A DNA stretch of 64,000 bases from Paenibacillus jilunlii (lineage in GTDB: Bacteria > Bacillota > Bacilli > Paenibacillales > Paenibacillaceae), in contig NZ_FNGM01000010.1 in the NCBI RefSeq assembly GCF_900102965.1, forward strand, positions 186,001 to 250,000, written 5' to 3'. The notes below the pieces were generated by a model. It saw only the letters and a list, made by a program, of their open reading frames with translations. It was not told where the DNA came from and ran no database searches. Position numbers and translations under genes: made by a program. Positions 35,633-43,890 of the stretch are shown piece after piece; the first letter of the stretch is position 1, and each line of letters begins with the position of its first letter.

Positions 35633-35756
35633 GCTTGGACTAAAATCATACCGGGGAACGGAAAATCCGTTTCCCGGAATTCCTTACGGGTAGGGACCAG
35701 GATAGAACCGCTGTGCCTCTCATGGAAAAAGAAAAAAGCGTAGGGGGCGAAACAAC

Positions 35757-37268
35757 ATGGCAAAAACTGAATTTTTGCTGGAAATGAACAATATCACCAA
35801 AGAATTTCCCGGCGTGAAAGCGCTGGACGGCGTAAGCCTCAAGGTTAGGCCGGGTTCAGTCCATGCGCTTATGGGCGAAAACGGTGCAGGCAAGTCCACA
35901 CTGATGAAATGTCTGTTTGGAATCTATTCACCGGATGCCGGTGAGATCTTTCTGGATGGTGAAAAGGCTAATATTACGAATTCCAATGATGCTTTGGGCC
36001 ACGGAATCTCCATGATACACCAGGAGCTGCATCCCGTTCCGTTCCGCAATGTGATGGAGAACATCTGGCTGGGGCGTTTTCCGACAAAAGGCTTCGGACC
36101 GCTTCAGTTCATTGACCACAAGAAAATGTATGCTGACACTGAAAACCTTTTCAAGGATCTGGATATCGATCTGAATCCCGAAACCCTGGTGGGCAAGCTG
36201 TCCGTATCCAAAATCCAATCAATCGAAATCGCCAAAGCGGTCTCTTTTCATTCCCGTGTCATCGTAATGGATGAACCAACCTCCTCGCTGACCAGCGTCG
36301 AAGTGGAGCATTTGTTCCGGATTATCCGGGATCTGCAGAAAAGAGGCGTAGCCATTATTTATATATCTCACAAAATGGAAGAAATTCTTGAAATCTCTGA
36401 CGAAGTGACGATCATGCGTGACGGTAAAAAAATCGGCACCTGGCCTTCGGCGGAGCTGACAACAGATCTGATTATCTCCAGAATGGTCGGCCGTGACCTG
36501 ACCAACCGGTTCCCGGAGCGTCATAACGTTCCAGGTGAAGTTTTTCTTAAAGTGGAAGGGCTTACATCAACGGAGCCCCGCTCGTTCAAGGATGTGTCCT
36601 TTGAGCTCAGACGCGGTGAAATTCTCGGCGTTGGCGGTCTGGTCGGCGCACAGCGGACAGAGGTGATTGAAGCCTTGTTCGGCCTGCGGTCCATTAAATC
36701 CGGAAGCATCTCTATTGGCGGCAAAAAGGTCAACATTCAGTCGCCGCAGGATGCCAAAAAGCACGGGCTGGCCCTGCTCACCGAGGAGCGCCGTGTAACC
36801 GGTATTTTCCCGGTGTTGTCGGTTCATGAGAATGGGGCAATTGCCAATCTGGATCATTACAAGACCCCTTACTTCCTGCTTGACGGCAAAAAGAAGAAGG
36901 TGGAAGTCGATAAAATGATCGAAAAGCTGCGCACCAAGACACCGACCACCAAGACGCAGATCATGAATCTGTCAGGGGGCAATCAGCAAAAGGTGCTGCT
37001 GGCCCGGTGGCTGCTCACCGAGCCGGAGGTTCTGCTGCTGGATGAACCTACCCGCGGAATAGATGTCGGCGCCAAGTTCGAGATTTATTCGATCATCGCC
37101 GACCTGGCAAAGCAGGGCAAAAGCATCATCATGATTTCTTCTGAAATGCCGGAGCTGCTCGGGATGTCCGACCGCGTAATGGTCATGTCGGAAGGCAGAC
37201 TTACAGGAATACTAGAAGGCGAGCAGGCTACGGAAACCGAAGTTATGCGTCTCGCTGCACAGCATTAA
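35757..37268 (+). CDS. mglA: Sugar ABC transporter ATPase, double ABC domain
   Basis: 503 residues, the standard length of RbsA/MglA/XylG. The N-terminal ABC domain has Walker A GENGAGKS (about 41-48) and Walker B VIVMDEPTSSL. The C-terminal domain has a degenerate P-loop region (VGGLVGAQRTEV), signature LSGGNQQKV and Walker B VLLLDEPTRGIDVG, as is normal in this family. It energises import with MglB and MglC. GTAGGGGGCG precedes the ATG. Confidence 0.93.
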   Translation: MAKTEFLLEMNNITKEFPGVKALDGVSLKVRPGSVHALMGENGAGKSTLMKCLFGIYSPDAGEIFLDGEKANITNSNDALGHGISMIHQELHPVPFRNVMENIWLGRFPTKGFGPLQFIDHKKMYADTENLFKDLDIDLNPETLVGKLSVSKIQSIEIAKAVSFHSRVIVMDEPTSSLTSVEVEHLFRIIRDLQKRGVAIIYISHKMEEILEISDEVTIMRDGKKIGTWPSAELTTDLIISRMVGRDLTNRFPERHNVPGEVFLKVEGLTSTEPRSFKDVSFELRRGEILGVGGLVGAQRTEVIEALFGLRSIKSGSISIGGKKVNIQSPQDAKKHGLALLTEERRVTGIFPVLSVHENGAIANLDHYKTPYFLLDGKKKKVEVDKMIEKLRTKTPTTKTQIMNLSGGNQQKVLLARWLLTEPEVLLLDEPTRGIDVGAKFEIYSIIADLAKQGKSIIMISSEMPELLGMSDRVMVMSEGRLTGILEGEQATETEVMRLAAQH

Positions 37269-37282
37269 GGGGGAAACTACTA

Positions 37283-38290
37283 ATGAACGTTAAAAAAGCT
37301 CAATCCTTTGTCACTCAGAACGCCATCTATATCGTATTGGTACTGCTAATTCTAGGAATTATCATTTATGAGCCAAGCTTTATGTCCATCAACACCCTGC
37401 GCGACGTGCTGATTCAGTCGTCGACCCGCGTAATCATCGCCCTTGGGGTGGCCTTTATTCTGATCACGGCCGGTACGGACTTATCAGCGGGGCGTGTCGT
37501 AGGCTTCACAGCGGTTATCTCGGCCTCCATGCTGCAAATACCGGATTATTCCCGCCGTTTCTTCCCGGATATGCCGCAGGTGCAGGTGTGGCTGCCCATT
37601 CTCATCGCCATCGTTGCCGGTCTTCTCTGCGGTCTCATCAATGGTATTATTGTTTCCAAGCTTAACGTTCCGCCATTTATCGCCACACTGGGCACAATGC
37701 TGATCGTATACGGTTTGAACTCTCTGTACTTTGATATGGATCCGAACCAATCGCAGCCGATCGGCGGCCTGCGTCCGGACTTCACCAAAATCGGCTCCGG
37801 TTTTATAGGCAGTGGTCAATATTCTATACCGTACATTGTCATCATAGCCCTGGTAGTCGCCGCCATTGTCTGGGTGCTGTTCAACAAAACCAAGCTGGGC
37901 AAAAACATGTACGCCATCGGCGGCAACATGCAGGCTGCCAAGGTATCCGGGATCAATGTATCCAAGAACCTGATCTACATCTATGCTATCGCCGGTGCCC
38001 TTTATGGTCTGGCTGGTGTGCTTGAGGCTGCCAGAACAGGCGGTGCTACGAACAACTATGGTAACATGTACGAACTTGACGCCATCGCGGCTTGCGTAGT
38101 CGGCGGTGTTTCCACTACAGGCGGTATCGGTACGGTACCTGGCGTACTCGTCGGTGTTATTATCTTCACCCTGATCAACTACGGTCTGACCTTTATCGGC
38201 ATCAGCCCTTACTACCAATTGATCATCAAAGGTCTGATCATAATCGCTGCGGTATCGTTTGATATGCGGAAATATTCGTCGAAGAAGTAG
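37283..38290 (+). CDS. mglC: Sugar ABC transporter permease
   Basis: 335 residues with about 8-10 membrane segments, BPD_transp_2 family (galactoside/ribose permeases). The conserved loop TAGTDLSAGRVVGFTAVISA near the front and the ELDAIAACVVGGVSTTGGIGT segment near the C-terminus are family marks. It follows mglA after 14 nt with AAGGGGG upstream. It closes the mgl operon; the next strong terminator is 350 nt away, beyond a repeat element. Confidence 0.93.
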   Translation: MNVKKAQSFVTQNAIYIVLVLLILGIIIYEPSFMSINTLRDVLIQSSTRVIIALGVAFILITAGTDLSAGRVVGFTAVISASMLQIPDYSRRFFPDMPQVQVWLPILIAIVAGLLCGLINGIIVSKLNVPPFIATLGTMLIVYGLNSLYFDMDPNQSQPIGGLRPDFTKIGSGFIGSGQYSIPYIVIIALVVAAIVWVLFNKTKLGKNMYAIGGNMQAAKVSGINVSKNLIYIYAIAGALYGLAGVLEAARTGGATNNYGNMYELDAIAACVVGGVSTTGGIGTVPGVLVGVIIFTLINYGLTFIGISPYYQLIIKGLIIIAAVSFDMRKYSSKK

Positions 38291-38358
38291 GCGAAGTGAT
38301 GAGGGAAGAGTTGAGGGAGAGTGTTGAGGGAAAAGTGTTTGAGGTGATAAGGGCGTGG

Positions 38359-38509
38359 CTGCGGGTAGTGTTTGGGCTTCCGGCCGCTGTTGTCCTCGGA
38401 TATCCTGATTTGAACCGCTGGTAGCGGTAGAAATCCGAGGACAGTTTATGCTTTCGGTGCGAGCTTTCAGGCGGACGCTATCGCTCCTAAAGCTCCAAAC
38501 CTCCCCTCC
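38359..38509 (-). repeat. Structured dispersed repeat, copy A
   Basis: About 150 nt. On the minus strand it runs from GGAGGGGAGGTTTGGAGC through a hairpin to CAACAGCGGCCGGAAG and ends near CCCGCAG. The hairpin (38391-38443) has an outer arm pair TGTCCTCGGAT / ATCCGAGGACA and an inner ACCGCT / AGCGGT. It matches copy B at 48146-48272 block by block, with one extra stretch of about 24 nt. No coding potential. Confidence 0.85.
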
Positions 38510-38547
38510 GCCACTTGTATCACCTAAGGTAGCTCCCTCCCCGCTTC

Positions 38548-38569
38548 GGGGGGGGGAGGGGGAGGGGGA
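38548..38569 (+). repeat. G-rich tract
   Basis: Eight G, A, five G, A, five G, A, G. The left side pairs with the preceding CTCCCTCCCC, and the G runs alone could form a four-stranded structure. Confidence 0.7.
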
Positions 38570-38636
38570 GTATAAAATGCGTTTGTGGGTATTTCGCAAA
38601 CGCTTCAGGCTATCGTCAAGATCTTGACAGCCGCCT

Positions 38637-38672
38637 AAGGACAACCGCTTACAGGTTGTCCTTATTTTTTTC
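38637..38672 (+). terminator. Terminator upstream of the orphan membrane gene
   Basis: A 10-bp stem AAGGACAACC / GGTTGTCCTT with a 7-nt loop is followed by a run of seven Ts. It probably ends long mgl transcripts. Confidence 0.88.
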
Positions 38673-38720
38673 TGGAAAATACCGATATACAAAATAGGTA
38701 TTTATTAGGAGGTGGGCTGG

Positions 38721-39416
38721 ATGGCAACTTCAACAATCCAAAAATACAAAAACATTGAAAGTTACTTCAAACAGGAATTAGGAATCCGGTTAGTACAACC
38801 AAAAGGCATTCCACTGGAAAAATTAGAACTCGCCAAGGAGAAATTGCTTCGCAAAAATGAAAGTGAACTCAGAGTTCTAAAAGCAGATGCCAATTCTTTA
38901 GGTGATTGGATAAAGACGATAACAATTTTATTTACTGTGCTTGGACTGGTGTTTACGATGGCTACAAGTGTAATAACCAGTACTAATGATAGTTATGATG
39001 CTATCGATAACTCCATAACTGATGCTGCTAGAGATTTAATTGTAGAACAAATTCGAGTAGCTGATGACCCTGTTTTAAGAAACAAACAAATCGGAGATGC
39101 TTATGACGCGGCTGCAAAGATTAAGCGGGAAAGAATTGCTAGAAGTTATACGATAAAAGCAGTGGTTTATCTTTTGTTTATTTCTTTTCTGCTGATATAT
39201 CTGATTTACTTCAATTTTATTGCAAAAAAGAGCTTTGCTATGAGCAATATAATTAATGAAACACTCGAAGAGAAGAAAGCAGTATTGTTACTTGAGAAGG
39301 AAACGAAGATAGAAAATGAAGCACAGGATAAGCAAATCAAAGAGGATATTCTTAAAGAAAAAATTAGAATTGAAAAATTAAGACAAGATCGTTTGAATAA
39401 GAAATATATTAAGTAA
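38721..39416 (+). CDS. Orphan membrane protein, AT-rich gene
   Basis: 231 residues, no family recognised. Two membrane segments (about 62-85 and 142-165) flank a charged loop, and a Lys/Glu-rich helical, probably coiled-coil tail (about 180-231) follows. The ATG at 38721 has AGGAGGTGG at good spacing. The gene is visibly AT-rich (many AAA, GAA, ATT and TTA codons), unlike its GC-balanced neighbours, and is isolated between two terminators and next to a repeat element. This fits horizontal gain. A defence or toxin role is possible in principle but nothing in the sequence shows it. Confidence 0.8.
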   Translation: MATSTIQKYKNIESYFKQELGIRLVQPKGIPLEKLELAKEKLLRKNESELRVLKADANSLGDWIKTITILFTVLGLVFTMATSVITSTNDSYDAIDNSITDAARDLIVEQIRVADDPVLRNKQIGDAYDAAAKIKRERIARSYTIKAVVYLLFISFLLIYLIYFNFIAKKSFAMSNIINETLEEKKAVLLLEKETKIENEAQDKQIKEDILKEKIRIEKLRQDRLNKKYIK

Positions 39417-39441
39417 TAATTTGATGTATTATTTGTAAGCA

Positions 39442-39475
39442 AAGTGTTTGCGTTATCCGCATACACTTTTTTCTT
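39442..39475 (+). terminator. Terminator after the orphan membrane gene
   Basis: The hairpin AAGTGTTTGCG / CGCATACACTT (imperfect) is followed by a T-rich stretch. Confidence 0.75.
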
Positions 39476-39636
39476 TTTGACTGTCACCGCAGCTTCGTTG
39501 CACTAAGACATCCTCAATTCCAATATGCGAATAAACAAGCACCACCTCTCCTATATAACCGTGCCTGGTCACGCACATAACTCCGCCCTTGCCCATATCC
39601 TGTAGGCATAAGGCTACAGCAAAGGGGAGCGAATGA

Positions 39637-41598
39637 ATGCTGAGGATCAAAATGAATGAGCTGATCAAAGGCTGGGATAACGGCCTCGTGCAGACAGAGG
39701 TGTGGCGTTGGGACGGAATCGGCTGGAACGAGTGCATCCCCCAGCAGGATGAGGATTTTATCCGTGCGGATGAAGAGTTGTTCGTAACGATCCCAGCAGT
39801 AGCGGGCTTGTACCGGGTGGATTACTCCCGAAAACCTCTCGAGCCGCTGTTTGTTCTCCCGGAGGTGGAGGAGGGCGATCTGAGGGCTGAGTTGCTGCAC
39901 CCGGCGCCTTTCAAGCTGAAAGAAGGCACGCTGTGGGGATATATCAATAATGAGGGCAAGACAGCCATCGAGCCCAGATACGATTATGCCGAAGACTTTC
40001 AGACGAACGGGCTGGCTATTGTGCAGCGGAAGGACAGAAGCGGACTGATCGACAGCACCGGCAGGGAAAAAGTGAAACCTGTCTACTCCTTTATTGCCCC
40101 GTTTTCCGAAGGCCGGGCTGTGGTCTCGGATGCGAAAGGATATACACTGATTGATGACAAAGGCAAAGAGGTCACTTCGGCGCGGGTGGATTATTTGAAT
40201 TCGCTGCAGGAAGGCCGGGCACTTTTCTCCAAACAGAGCACCACCGGGACTTCCCGGTACGGCTATTGGGATGCGCAAGGTAAAGAAGTGCTGCCAGCCG
40301 TATATGAGGATGCCGGTGATTTCATGGGTGGGACTGCACTGGTTAAGATCAAAGACGGTGAGTATGCGCTGATCGATCCGCAGGGAGCTGTATTGCATAC
40401 GTACCATTATCCTTTTGTCGGTTATCCGGGAGACGGGCTGCTTGCCTTCCAGGCGGAGGAAAACGGCAAATACGGCTATCTCCGCACAGACGGCACTATA
40501 GCGATACAACCGCAGTTTACGGCTGCGCTGCCTTTTTCCGGTGGAAGAGCGGTAATAAATACAGCGCCAGACTATGGCAATGCCTACGGGCTTATCGATA
40601 AGCAGGGAAAACAAATCATTCCGGCCACCTATTATGAAGTGCTGCAGCTTGGCGAGGACCGGGTGGCGCTTGGAACTCCGCTGATTGCCTCCCAGCCTTA
40701 CCGGGGGTCGCGCTATGCCATCGCAGATGCGGTGACAGGAAAAATTCTCAGCAGCCATCCTCTGCTCAGCGTGAACAATTACCAGCACGGCCTGGCGTCC
40801 GTTTACGATGCCCAGAATACCTATTTTATCGATAAAAGCGGCAAAAAGTCTGCCCAGCCTCCGGTCATCCCTGGCTCAGGCACACTGTCCTTCAGCGGCA
40901 GTCTGATCCGGGCGGATGTAGATCTGCGAACCTCTTATTATGACCGCAGCGGCAAACAGGTATGGAGGCAAAACGGGATTATACCACTCCGCCCGCCCTA
41001 TTCCGTTTTGGAGAAGAAATACAAGCCGAACAAAGACTATCTTGTCTATTATCCGGTGGTGGAAGGCATAGCTGTAACGGATGTATCCAGAGAGGTGAAT
41101 GACAAGCTGCGCAGCCTTTCGCTGGCCGAAGGTGCAGGAATAGGCGGGGTGGCACAGGATTTCAGCTATACCGGTGATTTTAACGTATCCTTCTTCCGTA
41201 AAAAACTTCTGGTTCTGGAACTGACCGGGTATCGCTTCCCATTCGGAGCGGCACATGGCATGCCAACGCGGATCTATACGCATATCAATCTGAAGAACGG
41301 CAGGTTTCACCGTCTCAGTGACTTGTTCAAGCCAGGCAGCAAGTATGTGCAGAAGCTCAGTGATATCGTCGGTAAGCAGATTGCGAACGATCCCCAGTAT
41401 GATTATGTTTTTCCGGATACTTATAAAGGCATTACCGCTGATCAGCCGTTTTACGTGGATGAAGAGGCGCTTTACCTGTATTTTGCCCCTTATGAAATCG
41501 CCCCCTATGCCGCTGGGTTTCCGACCTTCCGTATTCCGTATGCGGAGATTATGGGTCTGATCTCAACCGAAGGCGAATTCTGGCAGTCTTTTCATTGA
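39637..41598 (+). CDS. WG-repeat protein with C-terminal DUF3298-like domain
   Basis: 653 residues, no signal peptide. Residues about 60-440 hold a series of WG (KWG) beta repeats, such as LWGYINNEGKTAIEPRYDYA, SGLIDSTGREKVKPVYSF and YGYLRTDGTIAIQPQF. The C-terminal 200 residues (about 455-640) resemble the DUF4163/DUF3298 unit found in RsiV and PdaC-type proteins (FFRKKLLVLELTGYRFPFGA, LKNGRFHRLSDLFKPG). The ATG follows AAAGGGGAG. It is flanked by terminators, so is its own unit. WG repeats are thought to mediate binding; the job of this protein is not known. Confidence 0.85.
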   Translation: MLRIKMNELIKGWDNGLVQTEVWRWDGIGWNECIPQQDEDFIRADEELFVTIPAVAGLYRVDYSRKPLEPLFVLPEVEEGDLRAELLHPAPFKLKEGTLWGYINNEGKTAIEPRYDYAEDFQTNGLAIVQRKDRSGLIDSTGREKVKPVYSFIAPFSEGRAVVSDAKGYTLIDDKGKEVTSARVDYLNSLQEGRALFSKQSTTGTSRYGYWDAQGKEVLPAVYEDAGDFMGGTALVKIKDGEYALIDPQGAVLHTYHYPFVGYPGDGLLAFQAEENGKYGYLRTDGTIAIQPQFTAALPFSGGRAVINTAPDYGNAYGLIDKQGKQIIPATYYEVLQLGEDRVALGTPLIASQPYRGSRYAIADAVTGKILSSHPLLSVNNYQHGLASVYDAQNTYFIDKSGKKSAQPPVIPGSGTLSFSGSLIRADVDLRTSYYDRSGKQVWRQNGIIPLRPPYSVLEKKYKPNKDYLVYYPVVEGIAVTDVSREVNDKLRSLSLAEGAGIGGVAQDFSYTGDFNVSFFRKKLLVLELTGYRFPFGAAHGMPTRIYTHINLKNGRFHRLSDLFKPGSKYVQKLSDIVGKQIANDPQYDYVFPDTYKGITADQPFYVDEEALYLYFAPYEIAPYAAGFPTFRIPYAEIMGLISTEGEFWQSFH

Positions 41599-41652
41599 TA
41601 AAGCTGTCCGCTGCACTGATATATAATGGAAGAAAATTAAATTTTAAATATG

Positions 41653-41690
41653 CGGCGGCCGTTTCTGAAAGGAACGGTTCAGCCGTTTTT
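41653..41690 (+). terminator. Possible terminator after the WG-repeat gene
   Basis: A GC-rich hairpin around GGCCGTTTCTGAAAGGAACGG and AGCCG is followed by TTTTT. Several pairings are possible. The 3' part (ACGGTTCAGCCGTTTTT) resembles the tail block of the composite repeats at 22.5 and 34.4 kb. Confidence 0.55.
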
Positions 41691-41887
41691 GCTATGTGAA
41701 TCGGAGCCTTGGTCTTACAGCTGCCAAAAGGGACAAGCTCTCTGCCGGTCTATCAATCTCCAGAATTTAGAAGGGCACTGCTGATAGATTTGTGTTACAA
41801 TGACTGAGGAACAGATTACAACTTTGTAACATTTGATTCAGCAACTCTTGGCAGCCCACATTACAACAAGAATAAGGAGATGGCAGA

Positions 41888-42646
41888 ATGAAGAGCAAGA
41901 CTTTAAGAGCAGTGTTAGGAGGAAGTGTAGCAGCTGTTATGGCGCTTAGCATTTCTCTTCCATTACAGGCAAATGCAGCATCTGAAACTCAGACAGTAAC
42001 TATAAAGACAAGCAACTTTGCGCAATTTATGGAATTTTTGCAACAATACAGAAACAACGGATTTTCGTATGACGGTTCCACTGTTACCATTACCAAGCTT
42101 CAGCCAGTTGTCGCTGCCAAACCGGCAGCTGCTGTGCCCACAGCAACAGCCAAGCCGGTGGCGACACCAGCGCCAACCGCTAAGCCAGTGGCAACACCAG
42201 CACCAACAGCCAAACCTGCAGCGCCAGTGGCGACAGCTAAGCCTGCAGCTCCGGCAGTATCGGATGCCACGGGAACCGCAGCCTTCACCCAGCAGATTGT
42301 AACCCTGGTCAACAAGGAACGCGCTGCAGCCGGACTTTCGCCTGTGTCCGCATTGGCCAGCCTGAACAAAGTTGCAGCAGCCAAAGCCACAGACATGCGT
42401 ACGAATAATTATTTCTCCCATACCTCCCCTACGTATGGATCGCCTTTTGACATGATGTCTGCATTTGGAGTTACTTACCAGTATGCCGGCGAGAACATCG
42501 CCATGGGGCAGCGGACACCGCAGGAGGTTATGACTGCCTGGATGAACAGCGCAGGACACCGCGCCAACATCTTAAGTGCGAATTTCAATTATATCGGTGT
42601 CGGTTTTGATAACAATTATTGGGTTCAGGAATTCATCGGCAAGTAA
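41888..42646 (+). CDS. Secreted CAP-domain (SCP/PR1) protein
   Basis: 252 residues. Signal peptide (1-30), a short domain, then a low-complexity stalk of repeated ATAKPVATPAPTAKP units (about 75-125), and a C-terminal CAP domain (about 131-252; MTAWMNSAGHRANIL and the HTSPTYGSPFDMM segment), as in YkwD. AAGGAGATGG lies before the ATG. CAP proteins of bacteria are secreted and poorly understood. The stalk is encoded by an imprecise 27-30 nt tandem repeat that could change length by slippage. Confidence 0.9.
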   Translation: MKSKTLRAVLGGSVAAVMALSISLPLQANAASETQTVTIKTSNFAQFMEFLQQYRNNGFSYDGSTVTITKLQPVVAAKPAAAVPTATAKPVATPAPTAKPVATPAPTAKPAAPVATAKPAAPAVSDATGTAAFTQQIVTLVNKERAAAGLSPVSALASLNKVAAAKATDMRTNNYFSHTSPTYGSPFDMMSAFGVTYQYAGENIAMGQRTPQEVMTAWMNSAGHRANILSANFNYIGVGFDNNYWVQEFIGK

Positions 42647-42717
42647 AAATATTAGAGGCAAGCAGAAACGGTTCTCCGCTATCGTCAGGGAGCAACCATT
42701 GCTGCTTCAGCGATGAA

Positions 42718-42750
42718 CCGTTCTCCGGCACAGCCGGGGAGCGGTTTTTT
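42718..42750 (+). terminator. Terminator after the CAP gene
   Basis: An 11-bp stem CCGTTCTCCGG / CCGGGGAGCGG with two G-U pairs is followed by TTTTTT. Confidence 0.88.
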
Positions 42751-42902
42751 GTCCAAATATAAGAATTTTATGTGTTCCACGCCAATTGTCATCAGAGTAT
42801 TTGCAAATTGCACATAGAAGAATTATGTTTATCTACATAGTTAAGAAATTGATGTAAAATGTGGAACAATGCAGAATAGAACGGCATACGGGGGGATAGC
42901 TT

Positions 42903-43841
42903 TTGAACGATTCCAAATGGACCTGGCGGGCAGTCAGCCTGATTTCCATCGCGGCTACAATTCTTTTGCTGGGCGGGTTTGTTTATGCAGTGAAGGATAT
43001 CTTGTATCCCAGAGGGGAGGCCTTGCTGACCACTTTACCGCAGGAAACAGCAGCTCCGGCTGCTGAAGCTGACGGTGTAATCAAAATAGTGGCATTAGGG
43101 GACTCTCTCGCTAAAGGAACGGGGGATAACGAGGGAAGCGGTTTCGTAAAGCGCACAATAGATGACTTAACAGCAAAAGGCAGCAAAGCGAATCTGATCG
43201 GCAACCTGGGGATCAACGGCATGACGACAGCAGGACTGCAGAGCAGGCTCCAGCAGGAAGGCGTGAAATATGCGCTGCGCCAGTCCAACGTGATCCTGGT
43301 CTCGATCGGCGGGAATGATCTGTTCAGGGGCTCCGACCTTCTGGGGAGCAGCAGTAAAGGCCAGCAAATAGCGGCACCGGAAACGGAAAGTACTGACAGT
43401 GGAAGCACAGGTGCCAATACAGGCTCCGGATTAAGTGCTGGCGGGGGGATGACTGGCGGCGCTGAAGGTGTGGAAGGTGCGGAAGGTGCTGAAGATGTAA
43501 CTCCCGAATCTCTGCTGGCAGCTCTGCCGGAAGCGGCTAAACGGCTGAATACGATACTGGAACGCATTGCAGAGATTAATCCTGAAGCACAGATCTTTTA
43601 TATGGGGCTCTATAACCCCTTCGGAGATATTCCCGAGCTGCTTGTACCGGGCAATCAGGCGGTCACCGCCTGGAATAATGCGGCGATGGATATTATTAAT
43701 AAGCACAGCAATATGACGCTTGTCCCAACCTTTGATTTGTTCAACCGCCATCTGGACAAGTATTTATCGAGCGACCATTTTCATCCGAACGGCGATGGAT
43801 ACCAGCGGATGAGCGAGCGGATTGTACAGGCAGTGCAGTAA
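42903..43841 (+). CDS. Membrane-anchored SGNH/GDSL hydrolase
   Basis: 312 residues starting on TTG behind ACGGGGGGAT. One N-terminal membrane segment (about 11-32) is followed by an SGNH hydrolase: block I GDSLAKG (serine near residue 68), block II GINGMTT, block III SIGGNDLF, and block V DHFHPNGDG near 287. A Gly/Ser/Thr/Glu-rich insert (about 155-200) separates the blocks. Probably an extracytoplasmic esterase or lipase; the substrate is unknown. An ABC exporter follows 49 nt downstream and may be co-transcribed. Confidence 0.88.
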   Translation: MNDSKWTWRAVSLISIAATILLLGGFVYAVKDILYPRGEALLTTLPQETAAPAAEADGVIKIVALGDSLAKGTGDNEGSGFVKRTIDDLTAKGSKANLIGNLGINGMTTAGLQSRLQQEGVKYALRQSNVILVSIGGNDLFRGSDLLGSSSKGQQIAAPETESTDSGSTGANTGSGLSAGGGMTGGAEGVEGAEGAEDVTPESLLAALPEAAKRLNTILERIAEINPEAQIFYMGLYNPFGDIPELLVPGNQAVTAWNNAAMDIINKHSNMTLVPTFDLFNRHLDKYLSSDHFHPNGDGYQRMSERIVQAVQ

Positions 43842-43890
43842 ACCGCATGAACAGTGAAATGGACATTGAGAACAGGGGGCTGTGAGAAAG

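Noticed and set aside
37484..38692. 402-codon open frame on the minus strand
   Set aside because: It is antisense to mglC plus the repeat and its composition is not protein-like; mglC is certain.
39514..40788. 424-codon open frame on the minus strand
   Set aside because: It is antisense to the WG-repeat gene, whose repeats and ribosome site are clear.
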